The translations under genes were made by a program, and so were the position numbers. A stretch of 7,329 nucleotides of DNA from an uncultured Collinsella sp. Lineage in GTDB: Bacteria > Actinomycetota > Coriobacteriia > Coriobacteriales > Coriobacteriaceae. Location of the stretch: contig CABULX010000109.1 of the NCBI GenBank assembly GCA_902492545.1, positions 1 to 7,329 of the forward strand, in the 5' to 3' direction. The notes under the pieces were generated by a model. It was not told the DNA's origin. It ran no database searches and saw nothing but the letters and a program-made list of their open reading frames with translations. Below, in pieces: positions 1-5,569 of this stretch (position 1 is its first letter; each line of letters opens with the position of its first letter).

Positions 1-79
1 AATCCATACGGCCTTGTCTCTTAGGATTAGTTTGAGAAGAAGTCGACAGTACATTCAGAAGCACCTACGTTCCTCAAAG

Positions 80-102
80 AACTGTTAGATTAAAAGTAAC
101 AG
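80..102. promoter_or_regulatory. Operator-like inverted repeat CTGTTA-N9-TAACAG, related to the divergent promoter region
   Basis: CTGTTA (82-87) and TAACAG (97-102) are exact reverse complements separated by nine bases. The block AACTGTTA (80-87) plus AAAAGTAAC (92-100) recurs at 3262-3278, where the two parts are directly joined without the four-base GATT spacer. Seventeen identical bases shared by two AT-rich intergenic sites suggest a common protein-binding site. The likely reader is the small HTH protein encoded at 3831-4082; that assignment is inference. The site would sit just upstream of a possible leftward gene starting at 54. Confidence 0.35.
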
Positions 103-151
103 ACCGGATGAAGATACGTGCGACGGGGGCGAGGCGAATGGCTGAACGGTA

Positions 152-179
152 TCGATATGCGGGTTTAACGGCATATCGA
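152..179 (-). terminator. Perfect 9-bp hairpin downstream of the ABC operon (possible terminator without a T-tract)
   Basis: TCGATATGC (152-160) and GCATATCGA (171-179) pair perfectly around a 10-base loop. It begins 26 bases beyond the ATPase stop codon in the direction of transcription, the usual place for a transcript end. The stem is followed on the minus strand by ACCG, not by a run of T, so it is not a standard intrinsic terminator. It may be a 3'-end stabilising hairpin, a factor-dependent end or an operator. Confidence 0.35.
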
Positions 180-204
180 CCACATAGATTTTTAACTTGC
201 ATTT

Positions 205-945
205 CTACTCGCCCTTTTCGTAGAGTCGCCGATACGTGCTTAGCGCACCCTCGGCGCGTCCGGCAGGCTTTGCGAAATGGGATCCAGGAGACTTCGGCGC
301 AGCATCATCTTGCGGAATGCTTCTAATGAGCCTCCCATCCTTCAAAAACAGAATCTCATCGCACAGCCTATCGACCGAATCCAAGATGTGGGATGACATG
401 ATGATGCACGTACCAGAATCGGCCAGCTTCCTGAGAATCTCGGAATGCAAGTCCACCCTGCTGGGGTCGAGCGCGTTCATGGGCTCATCTAATAGAAGGT
501 ACCGCGCGCCCGTCGCATACGCAATCGCCAGGGTAAGCTGCTGCTTCATGCCCTGGCTCAGAGTGCGGATCCTCATCTTCGCGAACTCGCCTATCTGCGT
601 TTGTTCCACTATCTCTTCGATATCGCGAGCATGCGGCCACATATCGCAAACCATCTTGAGGTGATCTTCCGCACGCAATCCGGGATACAGCAGCGTCCCC
701 TCACCAGGTGCATAGAAGATCATAGAACGGACCTCTCTCGCACCCGTACCCTGCACCTCATCCAGAACGATGCTCCCGTCCACGCGAGGACCCGGCAAAC
801 CTGCCATCGCACGCAGCAACGTCGTCTTTCCATGCCCGTTCGGAGCGACGAGACCGTAGACCGTACCCGGGGCAAACTCAACGTTCACCGAATCTACGAG
901 CACCTTCTTTCCATAAGAGATCGTCAGCGTTTGAAGGTCAATCAT
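205..945 (-). CDS. ABC transporter ATP-binding protein
   Basis: This is the nucleotide-binding subunit that would power the membrane protein encoded directly upstream (951-3173). With the start used here it has 246 residues, a normal length. All core motifs are visible: Walker A APNGHGKT (34-41), signature LSQGMKQQ (129-136), Walker B YLLLDEP with Glu154, D-loop ALDP (158-161) and switch His186. The Walker A opens with Ala where Gly is usual, and the Q-loop region reads APGEG, as in many ABC-2-type exporter ATPases that carry Glu there. About 35 residues follow the conserved core, rich in Pro, Ala and charged residues. Two starts compete. ATG 954 overlaps the permease stop as ATGA but has no ribosome binding site at a sensible distance; ATG 945 has AAAGGGG nine bases upstream and is preferred. 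The transported substrate cannot be told from sequence. Confidence 0.93.
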   Translation of the reverse strand: MIDLQTLTISYGKKVLVDSVNVEFAPGTVYGLVAPNGHGKTTLLRAMAGLPGPRVDGSIVLDEVQGTGAREVRSMIFYAPGEGTLLYPGLRAEDHLKMVCDMWPHARDIEEIVEQTQIGEFAKMRIRTLSQGMKQQLTLAIAYATGARYLLLDEPMNALDPSRVDLHSEILRKLADSGTCIIMSSHILDSVDRLCDEILFLKDGRLIRSIPQDDAAPKSPGSHFAKPAGRAEGALSTYRRLYEKGE

Positions 946-950
946 CGAGA

Positions 951-3173
951 TCATCCCCTTTCGATCTTTGGAACACTCAGGCGCACCATCAACGGAGATA
1001 CGGCGCCCAAGACCACCAGCAGAGCGCCCGATGCGCCGACGACCTCTCCAAAAGGCATCGCGTTCGTCCCTCGCCCAAGGAACCCAATCGTCCCCACCTG
1101 GGAAGCGGGATCAAACGAGGCGAATGGAGCCAGCAGCGCGACGCCCATGCCCACGCTTTCAACATGAGCGCTCAACGAACCCAACACCAAGAGAACCGCG
1201 CAAACCATTCCGGTGACAACGGGGTTGCGGCTAATCGCTGCTGTCAACGCAGCGACGACGGAAATCACGCCGTATGCCATGACCAGCAACGGAATACTGC
1301 ACAACACCGCCTCCCCCACCGTGGACGTTGTCGAAGCTCCCGCCCGAATGAGAGCGACGGGATACTCCGATCCACCCGCACCGTTCTTAATCACGGACAC
1401 AACGACAGCGGGAACCATCGACACCAAAAGCAGCACCAAGCCAAGCAGGAGAGCCAGCGCAACAGCCGTCAGAAAACGCACATGCGCTGTTGCGGGGATC
1501 TGGAGAACCAGAAGGGAACGACACTGCAGGTGGGTGCACGCGAGCGATGTGACAACCACGGGCAACAGCAAAAATAAGGAGGGAAGCGCTGCCTGGAGAT
1601 ACGAAAGGAGGATTAATGGGGGCATCTTCGTACTTAACTCGTAAACCTTGGGGTCCGGCAAGCTCGCGATCGACTCAAGCAGAAGGGCGCGCGCCTCCGC
1701 ACGAGAAGGAGTCTCCGGCTCGATTCCGATCGATTGCAGGAGAGTCGCATCTGCCGCGCCCAGCTCACCTCGAGCGCGCTCGTACGTCGCAAGGCTTCGA
1801 AACCCCTCCGCAGGCATAGGCGCGTACACGAAACCCGAAAGAGCATCCCGCATGTCTTCCAGGGCCGCTTTGCCCTCGACGTCCATATTCGCAGCGTTCT
1901 GCTCTAGATACCGATCTATTGAACGGAGCTCCCCATCCCTATACCGAACAGCGGAAACGTTATCAGCGTCAGGAAACATCTCGACCAGAGCCGGGGCCAG
2001 CATCGTCGTCGACATTGCAATCGCGCATACGGCGAGGGTAGGAGAACGCAGGAGCAGTTTCCCCATCGTTCTTACGTATGCAACGGCGGAGGCACAAGCG
2101 CTCGAACGAGTTGCCGTTCTCGATGCAGTGAAGGAACCTCTCTCAAGACAAATCGGGGATATCGGGCACGCGCAGCCGCTCTTTCCAGCAACGCAAAGCA
2201 GGCTAATTGCCAGCACCTCGATCCCGATTGCGCATACGAGGGCAATCGCGCCACGCTCGAAGCAAAGTCCAGGCAGATTCACTATCTGCGTTGTCGGGTA
2301 CGGGCTATAGGCGCCGACGGTCAACTCAGTGTTCGCATACGTAAGGGGATTCAACAGGGCGAACTCACGTAAAGCGATGGATCTTCCGTAATACCCGGGA
2401 ACCATCGTCACCCCCATCAGGGCACATACGAACACGATTCCAAGCGTAGGGTTATTGGCAATCTTCACGGCAAGGTGAACGACAAGCGAGATGAACGCTG
2501 CCACCAAGAATTGCAAGATGGCCGTCTGCGCGAACACCAGCCAAGCCGGTTTGATAACCGGAGTCGCATATTGAATGTAGCCTATCGGATAGAACGGCGA
2601 GCCCGGGCCATTCTTCACAAGCGCGGCGATTATCCCTGGAAGATTGATGGCGAGGACGGCAAGCATTGCAAAAACACTCGCCCATACGCTCGATGCAACA
2701 AGTCTACCCAGCTCGCCAATCGGTGCCTGGATGATGAGCTTTTCACGTTTGTTAAGACGCGCGGCAAGGAACGAGACGGCAACGGCCGTTGCGACCCATA
2801 GCAAGTACTCCTTCGATCCGTCATAATAGGTGTACTCTCCATCCGATATCTGCAGAAACGGAAGTAGGGGAGAGAGCGGTGCCAAGATAAGACGTCCCGC
2901 GGCAAGAGGGTACAGAAGCGCGGGCATGCTTGATGAAGAGGTATAGACACCGTCCTCCCCCGCATTCACAAGCGCATCCGCATAGGATGCTGACAATTCC
3001 TGCTCAACACGGGTTATTCCCGACTCGAGGTATTCGACCCGTCCGTCGATGCCAGCCGCGCTCCTGAAGACGGGCAGAGCACAAAGAACCATCAACGCAA
3101 CAACGACAACACAGAGCGACCTGGAGGAGAGAAGCGACCTAAAGATCGCCTTCGAGATTTTGAGCATATTCAT
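951..3173 (-). CDS. ABC transporter permease, two fused homologous halves (ABC-2-like)
   Basis: This is a polytopic membrane protein of 740 residues that would form the channel for the ATPase encoded next. It is about twice the usual single permease length and is internally duplicated. Residues 184-196 (ALVKNGPGSPFYP) match 593-605 (SVIKNGAGGSEYP), and 237-249 (KIANNPTLGIVFV) match 646-658 (AISRNPVVTGMVC), both at an offset of exactly 409. Each half starts with a membrane anchor (about 20-40 and 378-396), followed by an extracytoplasmic charged helical stretch and a cluster of membrane helices. One polypeptide may therefore replace a permease dimer. The linker near 334-346 is rich in Cys (CAC...C). 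ATG 3173 is chosen over ATG 3191 because AGGTTAAGG precedes it at good spacing; 3191 has no ribosome binding site. Its stop overlaps the alternative ATPase start. The ABC-2 assignment is by resemblance only. Confidence 0.88.
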   Translation of the reverse strand: MNMLKISKAIFRSLLSSRSLCVVVVALMVLCALPVFRSAAGIDGRVEYLESGITRVEQELSASYADALVNAGEDGVYTSSSSMPALLYPLAAGRLILAPLSPLLPFLQISDGEYTYYDGSKEYLLWVATAVAVSFLAARLNKREKLIIQAPIGELGRLVASSVWASVFAMLAVLAINLPGIIAALVKNGPGSPFYPIGYIQYATPVIKPAWLVFAQTAILQFLVAAFISLVVHLAVKIANNPTLGIVFVCALMGVTMVPGYYGRSIALREFALLNPLTYANTELTVGAYSPYPTTQIVNLPGLCFERGAIALVCAIGIEVLAISLLCVAGKSGCACPISPICLERGSFTASRTATRSSACASAVAYVRTMGKLLLRSPTLAVCAIAMSTTMLAPALVEMFPDADNVSAVRYRDGELRSIDRYLEQNAANMDVEGKAALEDMRDALSGFVYAPMPAEGFRSLATYERARGELGAADATLLQSIGIEPETPSRAEARALLLESIASLPDPKVYELSTKMPPLILLSYLQAALPSLFLLLPVVVTSLACTHLQCRSLLVLQIPATAHVRFLTAVALALLLGLVLLLVSMVPAVVVSVIKNGAGGSEYPVALIRAGASTTSTVGEAVLCSIPLLVMAYGVISVVAALTAAISRNPVVTGMVCAVLLVLGSLSAHVESVGMGVALLAPFASFDPASQVGTIGFLGRGTNAMPFGEVVGASGALLVVLGAVSPLMVRLSVPKIERG

Positions 3174-3206
3174 CGCCAACCTTAACCTCATCCAGTCGGA
3201 ACAGAG

Positions 3207-3229
3207 GGGCCGAACAAAATGCTCGGCCC
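3207..3229. other. GC-rich 7-bp hairpin in the leader of the ABC operon
   Basis: GGGCCGA (3207-3213) and TCGGCCC (3223-3229) pair perfectly around a nine-base loop. Read on the minus strand it would lie in the untranslated leader about 35 bases before the permease start, where it could act in attenuation or RNA stability. Read on the plus strand it is followed by TTATTACTT, weakly terminator-like, and could stop antisense transcription. Which applies cannot be told from the sequence. Confidence 0.35.
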
Positions 3230-3252
3230 TTATTACTTGCCGGCAAAGTCAA

Positions 3253-3271
3253 TTTAACATAAACTGTTAAA
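3253..3271. promoter_or_regulatory. Candidate operator palindrome TTTAACA-N5-TGTTAAA
   Basis: TTTAACA (3253-3259) and TGTTAAA (3265-3271) are exact reverse complements around TAAAC. A further TAAC lies at 3275-3278. The centre falls on the candidate -10 of the rightward promoter and next to the leftward TTGACT, a position from which a repressor could control both operons. The small HTH protein encoded downstream is the natural candidate. The palindrome is seen directly; its use as an operator is inference. Confidence 0.45.
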
Positions 3272-3308
3272 AAGTAACCTGAGTTTTTTAAATTCTTCGG
3301 AGGTTATT

Positions 3309-3821
3309 ATGAGTTCCGACAATCGCACTCCCCGGCTTCATTCCTTCCGCATCGCATGTGCGATAGCCTCTGCGACCCTTTGCGCCACCGCCATCGCACA
3401 AGTGGCGTTCTCCTTAAAGCCAGCAATCGAAATGCTCGACAACCCTGTAATTGCAGACTCCCCCGCGTATCCAGCCCTTGCGATCTCGACATTGGTCCCT
3501 GCCGTCATCGGTATCGCTACGACCATCCTCAGCGCCGTTCTCGTGTGGACGATCAAGAGCGGAGACCCCTTCAAGAAAGGGTCTGCGACATGCTTGAAGG
3601 TGCTCGGCATTCTCTTCGTTGTTCAAGCTGCCACCAGCCTCTACGCCGGCTCACTCAAAACCTCCGTTTCGATGTTTGGCGGCGAGGGGGCCGTCGGCGC
3701 CCAAGAGATCGCTTCATCATTCGATTGGACCTCTCTGGTTCTCGGCATCGTCCTGTTCATGCTTTCCCAGCTCTTCTTGTACGCCCGAGAGCTGTACCTC
3801 GACTCCGACGAGATTGCGTAA
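3309..3821 (+). CDS. DUF2975 family four-helix membrane protein
   Basis: The predicted protein has 170 residues and four hydrophobic segments, at about 14-36, 56-82, 95-115 and 140-157. The order of segments, the cytoplasmic motif SGDPFKKGS (84-92) before the third helix and the acidic end ELYLDSDEIA agree with DUF2975, a family of unknown function that in Firmicutes and Actinobacteria is commonly paired with a small Xre-type regulator, as in Bacillus yoaS/yozG. Exactly that partner follows here nine bases after the stop, so the two genes form an operon. The start ATG 3309 is well supported by GGAGG five bases upstream. A likely role is a membrane sensor or anchor that modulates the regulator, but this is inferred from gene pairing and no activity is established. 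It is probably regulated by the palindrome at 3253-3271. Confidence 0.85.
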   Translation: MSSDNRTPRLHSFRIACAIASATLCATAIAQVAFSLKPAIEMLDNPVIADSPAYPALAISTLVPAVIGIATTILSAVLVWTIKSGDPFKKGSATCLKVLGILFVVQAATSLYAGSLKTSVSMFGGEGAVGAQEIASSFDWTSLVLGIVLFMLSQLFLYARELYLDSDEIA

Positions 3822-3830
3822 GGAAACGCC

Positions 3831-4082
3831 ATGCCCGTAATTGTTCGCCTCGACAAGATCATGGCCGAGCGAAAGATTTCCTCGAACGAACTTGCCGAAA
3901 GGATTGGAACCACGCCCGTGAACCTGTCCCGTATTAAAAAAGGGCATATTCGCGGCATTCGCTTCAACACACTCGAGCAGCTATGCCTCGCCCTTCGTTG
4001 CCAACCCGGAGACCTTCTCGAAGTCATGAGCGAAGAGGATGCCCGAAAGGAGTTCGGACTCGATTGGTCCGCCGAGGATTAG
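3831..4082 (+). CDS. Small Xre/Cro-type HTH transcriptional regulator (YozG-like)
   Basis: This 83-residue protein is essentially one helix-turn-helix domain, a normal length for this group. It opens with a short strand and helix (VRLDKIMAERK). The recognition unit SSNELAERIGTTPVNLSRIKKG spans about 17-38, and RGIRFNTLEQLCLALRCQPGDLLE (41-64) is the signature of the YozG/Cro-like family found beside DUF2975 proteins. The ribosome binding site AAGGA (3820-3824) overlaps the stop codon of the upstream gene, six bases before ATG, implying translational coupling. It probably binds the repeat sites in the divergent promoter region and so regulates its own operon and perhaps the ABC operon; this is inference. 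The stop is TAG, and the same frame continues straight into an integrase catalytic domain, an odd junction described separately. Confidence 0.87.
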   Translation: MPVIVRLDKIMAERKISSNELAERIGTTPVNLSRIKKGHIRGIRFNTLEQLCLALRCQPGDLLEVMSEEDARKEFGLDWSAED

Positions 4083-4808
4083 AGGGCGGTCGTACTCGCC
4101 CTGCACACGGGGATGCGAATCGGCGAGGTCTGCGGCCTTCGGTGGTGCGATGTGGATTTCGAGACGGGCCTGATCTCGATCAGACACTCGGTGGCGTACG
4201 CGAAGGGAATGGGTTCGTTTATCAAGGACACCAAGACCCATGACGCCAGGGGTATCCCCATCGACCCGGTCGGCCTACTCCCCTTCCTGAAGGAGACCCA
4301 CGAGATCGACTGCGGAAAGCTGCGCTTGCGCGGCCTTACCGGGGCGGTCGAGATCGGGGACTGCTACATCCTGTCGGAGCCGGGCGCGACCTTCGCGACG
4401 ACAAGCTATATCCGCAGGGCGTTCAAGACGTTCTCGGAGACCAACGGCCTCATGGGCACCAACGACGAGCTGATCACGTTCCACGGCCTTCGCCACACGT
4501 TCGCAACGCAGTGGATCCGCCAAGGCGGCGATATCAAGGCGCTCCAATCGATCCTCGGCCACAAGGACGCCATGGCGACGCTCAACGTCTACGCCGACAT
4601 CGAGCCCATCTCCAAAATCCATAACATGCTGCGCGCCACGCCGTGCCTTTGGCGCGGGCACCTCGGGCCGAGGGTCGATCCGGGTCCCATGTTCCAACAG
4701 AGGATCCAGGAGTCCATCGAGACGCTCCAGGCGTTCGGCTACGGCATCACCGAGCCGGACGACCGAAATATCGCCATACGCGACGTGAAGACGAACAGTT
4801 GGCTCTAG
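4083..4808 (+). pseudogene. Tyrosine recombinase/integrase, catalytic domain only (5'-truncated remnant)
   Basis: The frame right after the HTH stop reads RAVVLALHTG and then MRIGEVCGLRWCDVD, the start of a phage-type integrase catalytic domain. Counting from ATG 4113, the catalytic residues are all present: Arg2, Lys41 (DTKTH), His124 and Arg127 (HGLRH), His150 (LGH) and the nucleophile Tyr160 (NVYADI). The N-terminal SAM-like core-binding and arm-binding domains, normally some 150-180 residues, are missing; the DNA upstream encodes the HTH protein instead. ATG 4113 lies inside the first conserved motif and has no ribosome binding site, so a functional start is unlikely. Seventy-one residues follow Tyr160, longer than usual and unlike a normal integrase end. 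It once catalysed integration of a mobile element; it is now best read as a scar. An annotation pipeline might list 4113-4808 as a 231-residue gene. Confidence 0.8.
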
Positions 4809-4864
4809 CTCACCGAGTACGCGGCAGTGCTGGGCCCATCCCAACTGAGGTCACGGTGGTCCGA

Positions 4865-4908
4865 TAGGGGCGCCGCCCGCGGCATGCGCCGCGGAGCGGT
4901 ATCCCCTA
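4865..4908. other. Large GC-rich imperfect hairpin
   Basis: Outer arms TAGGGG (4865-4870) and CCCCTA (4903-4908) enclose a perfect inner stem CCGCGGC (4877-4883) / GCCGCGG (4888-4894) with a four-base loop, and CCGC/GCGG can pair between them. There is no T-tract on the plus side, so it is not a clear intrinsic terminator. It sits just behind the decayed integrase frame and could be an element-end structure, a REP-like repeat or a factor-dependent 3' end. Confidence 0.4.
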
Positions 4909-5134
4909 CCGAAGGGCGGGGATGCCCTCCGCTTCCAGTTCGGAATCAGCCGTCGGAGGCGTTCGGCTGACTGCGGGAACGGCCTGTCCGCTCAATGTGT
5001 TCGGCTGAGATCGGAAATCAACCCAACACGAGCCGGACACGCGCCAGACGGCTCTTCCCCGTACGGCCTTCCCCCTTACGCTCATGTTGCAGGCATGTAA
5101 CGCCGCAGCGAGCGCGCCTTTTTTGCGCCAGACA

Positions 5135-5157
5135 GGTACAATGATGAACACTGTACC
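5135..5157 (+). promoter_or_regulatory. Candidate promoter -10 with overlapping inverted repeat GGTACA-N11-TGTACC
   Basis: TACAAT (5137-5142) is a good -10 hexamer 62 bases before the ACT gene start, though no good -35 lies 16-18 bases upstream. GGTACA (5135-5140) and TGTACC (5152-5157) are exact reverse complements and cover the -10 and the expected start point. A repressor binding here would block transcription of the ACT/citrate synthase unit. The repeat is seen; the function is inferred. Confidence 0.35.
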
Positions 5158-5204
5158 GTAGCGGAGCGCCCCGCGCGCGCCGCAATCACGCGAAAGGGTT
5201 TCCC

Positions 5205-5492
5205 ATGGCCGAGATCTCGTCCTCCCGCATCGTCATCACCGTCCTTGGCAAGAACCGCCCCGGTATCGTCGCCGGCGTCACCCGTGTCCTGGGCGAGGCC
5301 AACGTCGACATCCGCGACATCACGCAGTCCATTATCGAGGACATCTTTACCATGACCATGCTGGCCGATACCGCCGAGTCCAAGCTCGACTTCGCCGAGC
5401 TGCAGAAGGCCCTGGCCGAGGCCGGCGAGCTTTCGGGCGTCAACGTGTCCATCCAGCGCGAGGACGTCTTTAACTTTATGTACCGCCTGTAG
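5205..5492 (+). CDS. ACT domain-containing protein (UPF0237 type)
   Basis: This 95-residue protein consists of a single ACT domain, matching the UPF0237 family in length and sequence. The first strand is RIVITVLGKN (8-17), followed by the ligand-loop signature RPGIVAGVTRVLGEANVDI (18-36), then DITQSI and a second strand with IFTMTML. The end NVSIQREDVFNFMYRL, with Met-Tyr-Arg-Leu last, is typical of the family. ACT domains bind small ligands, often amino acids, and form dimers, but the partner and ligand of this family are not established. AAAGGG (5193-5198), six bases before ATG 5205, supports the start. In many bacteria this gene stands directly before a UPF0210 (DUF711) gene; here citrate synthase follows 77 bases later, which may hint at a link to glutamate or amino acid supply. 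That link is speculative. Confidence 0.9.
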   Translation: MAEISSSRIVITVLGKNRPGIVAGVTRVLGEANVDIRDITQSIIEDIFTMTMLADTAESKLDFAELQKALAEAGELSGVNVSIQREDVFNFMYRL

Positions 5493-5500
5493 CGAACAAG

Positions 5501-5552
5501 CCGCTCGGGGCAGCTTGACGTCATATCGTCCAAGCGCGCGGCCCCAAAGCGG
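5501..5552 (+). other. Long imperfect stem-loop between the ACT and citrate synthase genes
   Basis: Nested arms pair across the gap: CCGCT (5501-5505) with AGCGG (5548-5552), GGGGC (5507-5511) with GCCCC (5541-5545), GCTTG (5513-5517) with CAAGC (5531-5535), and ACG (5518-5520) with CGT (5527-5529). That makes 18 base pairs with a six-base loop and small internal loops. It ends three bases before the ribosome binding site of citrate synthase at 5556. It has no T-tract. It could be an RNA processing or stabilising element or a translational control structure. Confidence 0.45.
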
Positions 5553-5569
5553 ACCGGAGAGGAGCGCGC

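Larger units (their letters stand above)
1..204. other. Non-coding left flank with two inverted repeats and a possible gene start leaving the window
   Basis: No convincing complete gene lies here. Three things are visible. At 82-102 there is an inverted repeat CTGTTA-N9-TAACAG. At 152-179 there is a perfect 9-bp hairpin just past the ABC ATPase stop. On the minus strand an ATG at 54-52 opens a frame that stays open to base 1 (18 codons). It is preceded by AGGTG at a workable distance and could be the start of a further leftward gene. That frame is too short to identify or to prefer over chance. The 82-102 repeat lies upstream of this ATG, where an operator would be expected. Confidence 0.4.
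3192..3308. promoter_or_regulatory. Divergent AT-rich regulatory region between the ABC operon and the DUF2975/HTH pair
   Basis: This is the only gap between two outward-facing operons and so must hold both promoters. For the rightward pair a candidate promoter is TTGCCG (3237-3242), a 17-bp spacer and TAAACT (3260-3265), each four of six to consensus. Its -10 lies inside the palindrome at 3253-3271. For the leftward operon TTGACT (3252-3247) is a good -35 match but has no credible -10 at normal spacing, so that promoter is unresolved. GGAGG (3299-3303) is a strong ribosome binding site for the gene at 3309. Confidence 0.5.
4809..5204. other. About 400 bp non-coding region with hairpins, short repeats and a promoter for the ACT gene
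   Basis: No convincing gene is seen. The frame of the integrase remnant continues past its stop to a TGA at 4968-4970 and resembles decayed coding sequence. A large GC-rich hairpin lies at 4865-4908. The heptamer CGGCTGA occurs at 4964-4970 and 5002-5008, and its complement TCAGCCG at 4946-4952. Closer to the ACT gene there is a TTTTTT run (5119-5124), a candidate -10 box TACAAT (5137-5142) and an inverted repeat over it. A minus-strand frame with a GTG start at 5151 (81 codons) has no family resemblance and was not accepted. Confidence 0.5.

Noticed and set aside
1..54. Possible leftward gene starting at 54
   Set aside because: Only 18 codons are visible. It is mentioned as context for the nearby inverted repeat but not annotated as a gene.
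3224..3252. A full leftward promoter using TTGACT at 3252-3247
   Set aside because: At 17-bp spacing the -10 would be GGGCCG, and the nearby TAATAA is only 11 bases away, so the pair does not form a credible promoter.
5111..5130. TTTTTT run flanked by GCGCC as a terminator for the integrase remnant
   Set aside because: GCGCC occurs as a direct, not inverted, repeat on either side, and no upstream sequence pairs convincingly with GCGCGCC before the T run.
4906..5151. Minus-strand reading frame of 81 codons with a GTG start in the gap before the ACT gene
   Set aside because: It has no ribosome binding site, no recognisable family, a composition typical of chance frames in GC-rich DNA, and it overlaps the candidate ACT promoter.
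4809..5204. A tRNA or tRNA 3' end as attachment site beside the integrase
   Set aside because: No cloverleaf, T-loop or CCA-end pattern was found in this stretch on either strand.
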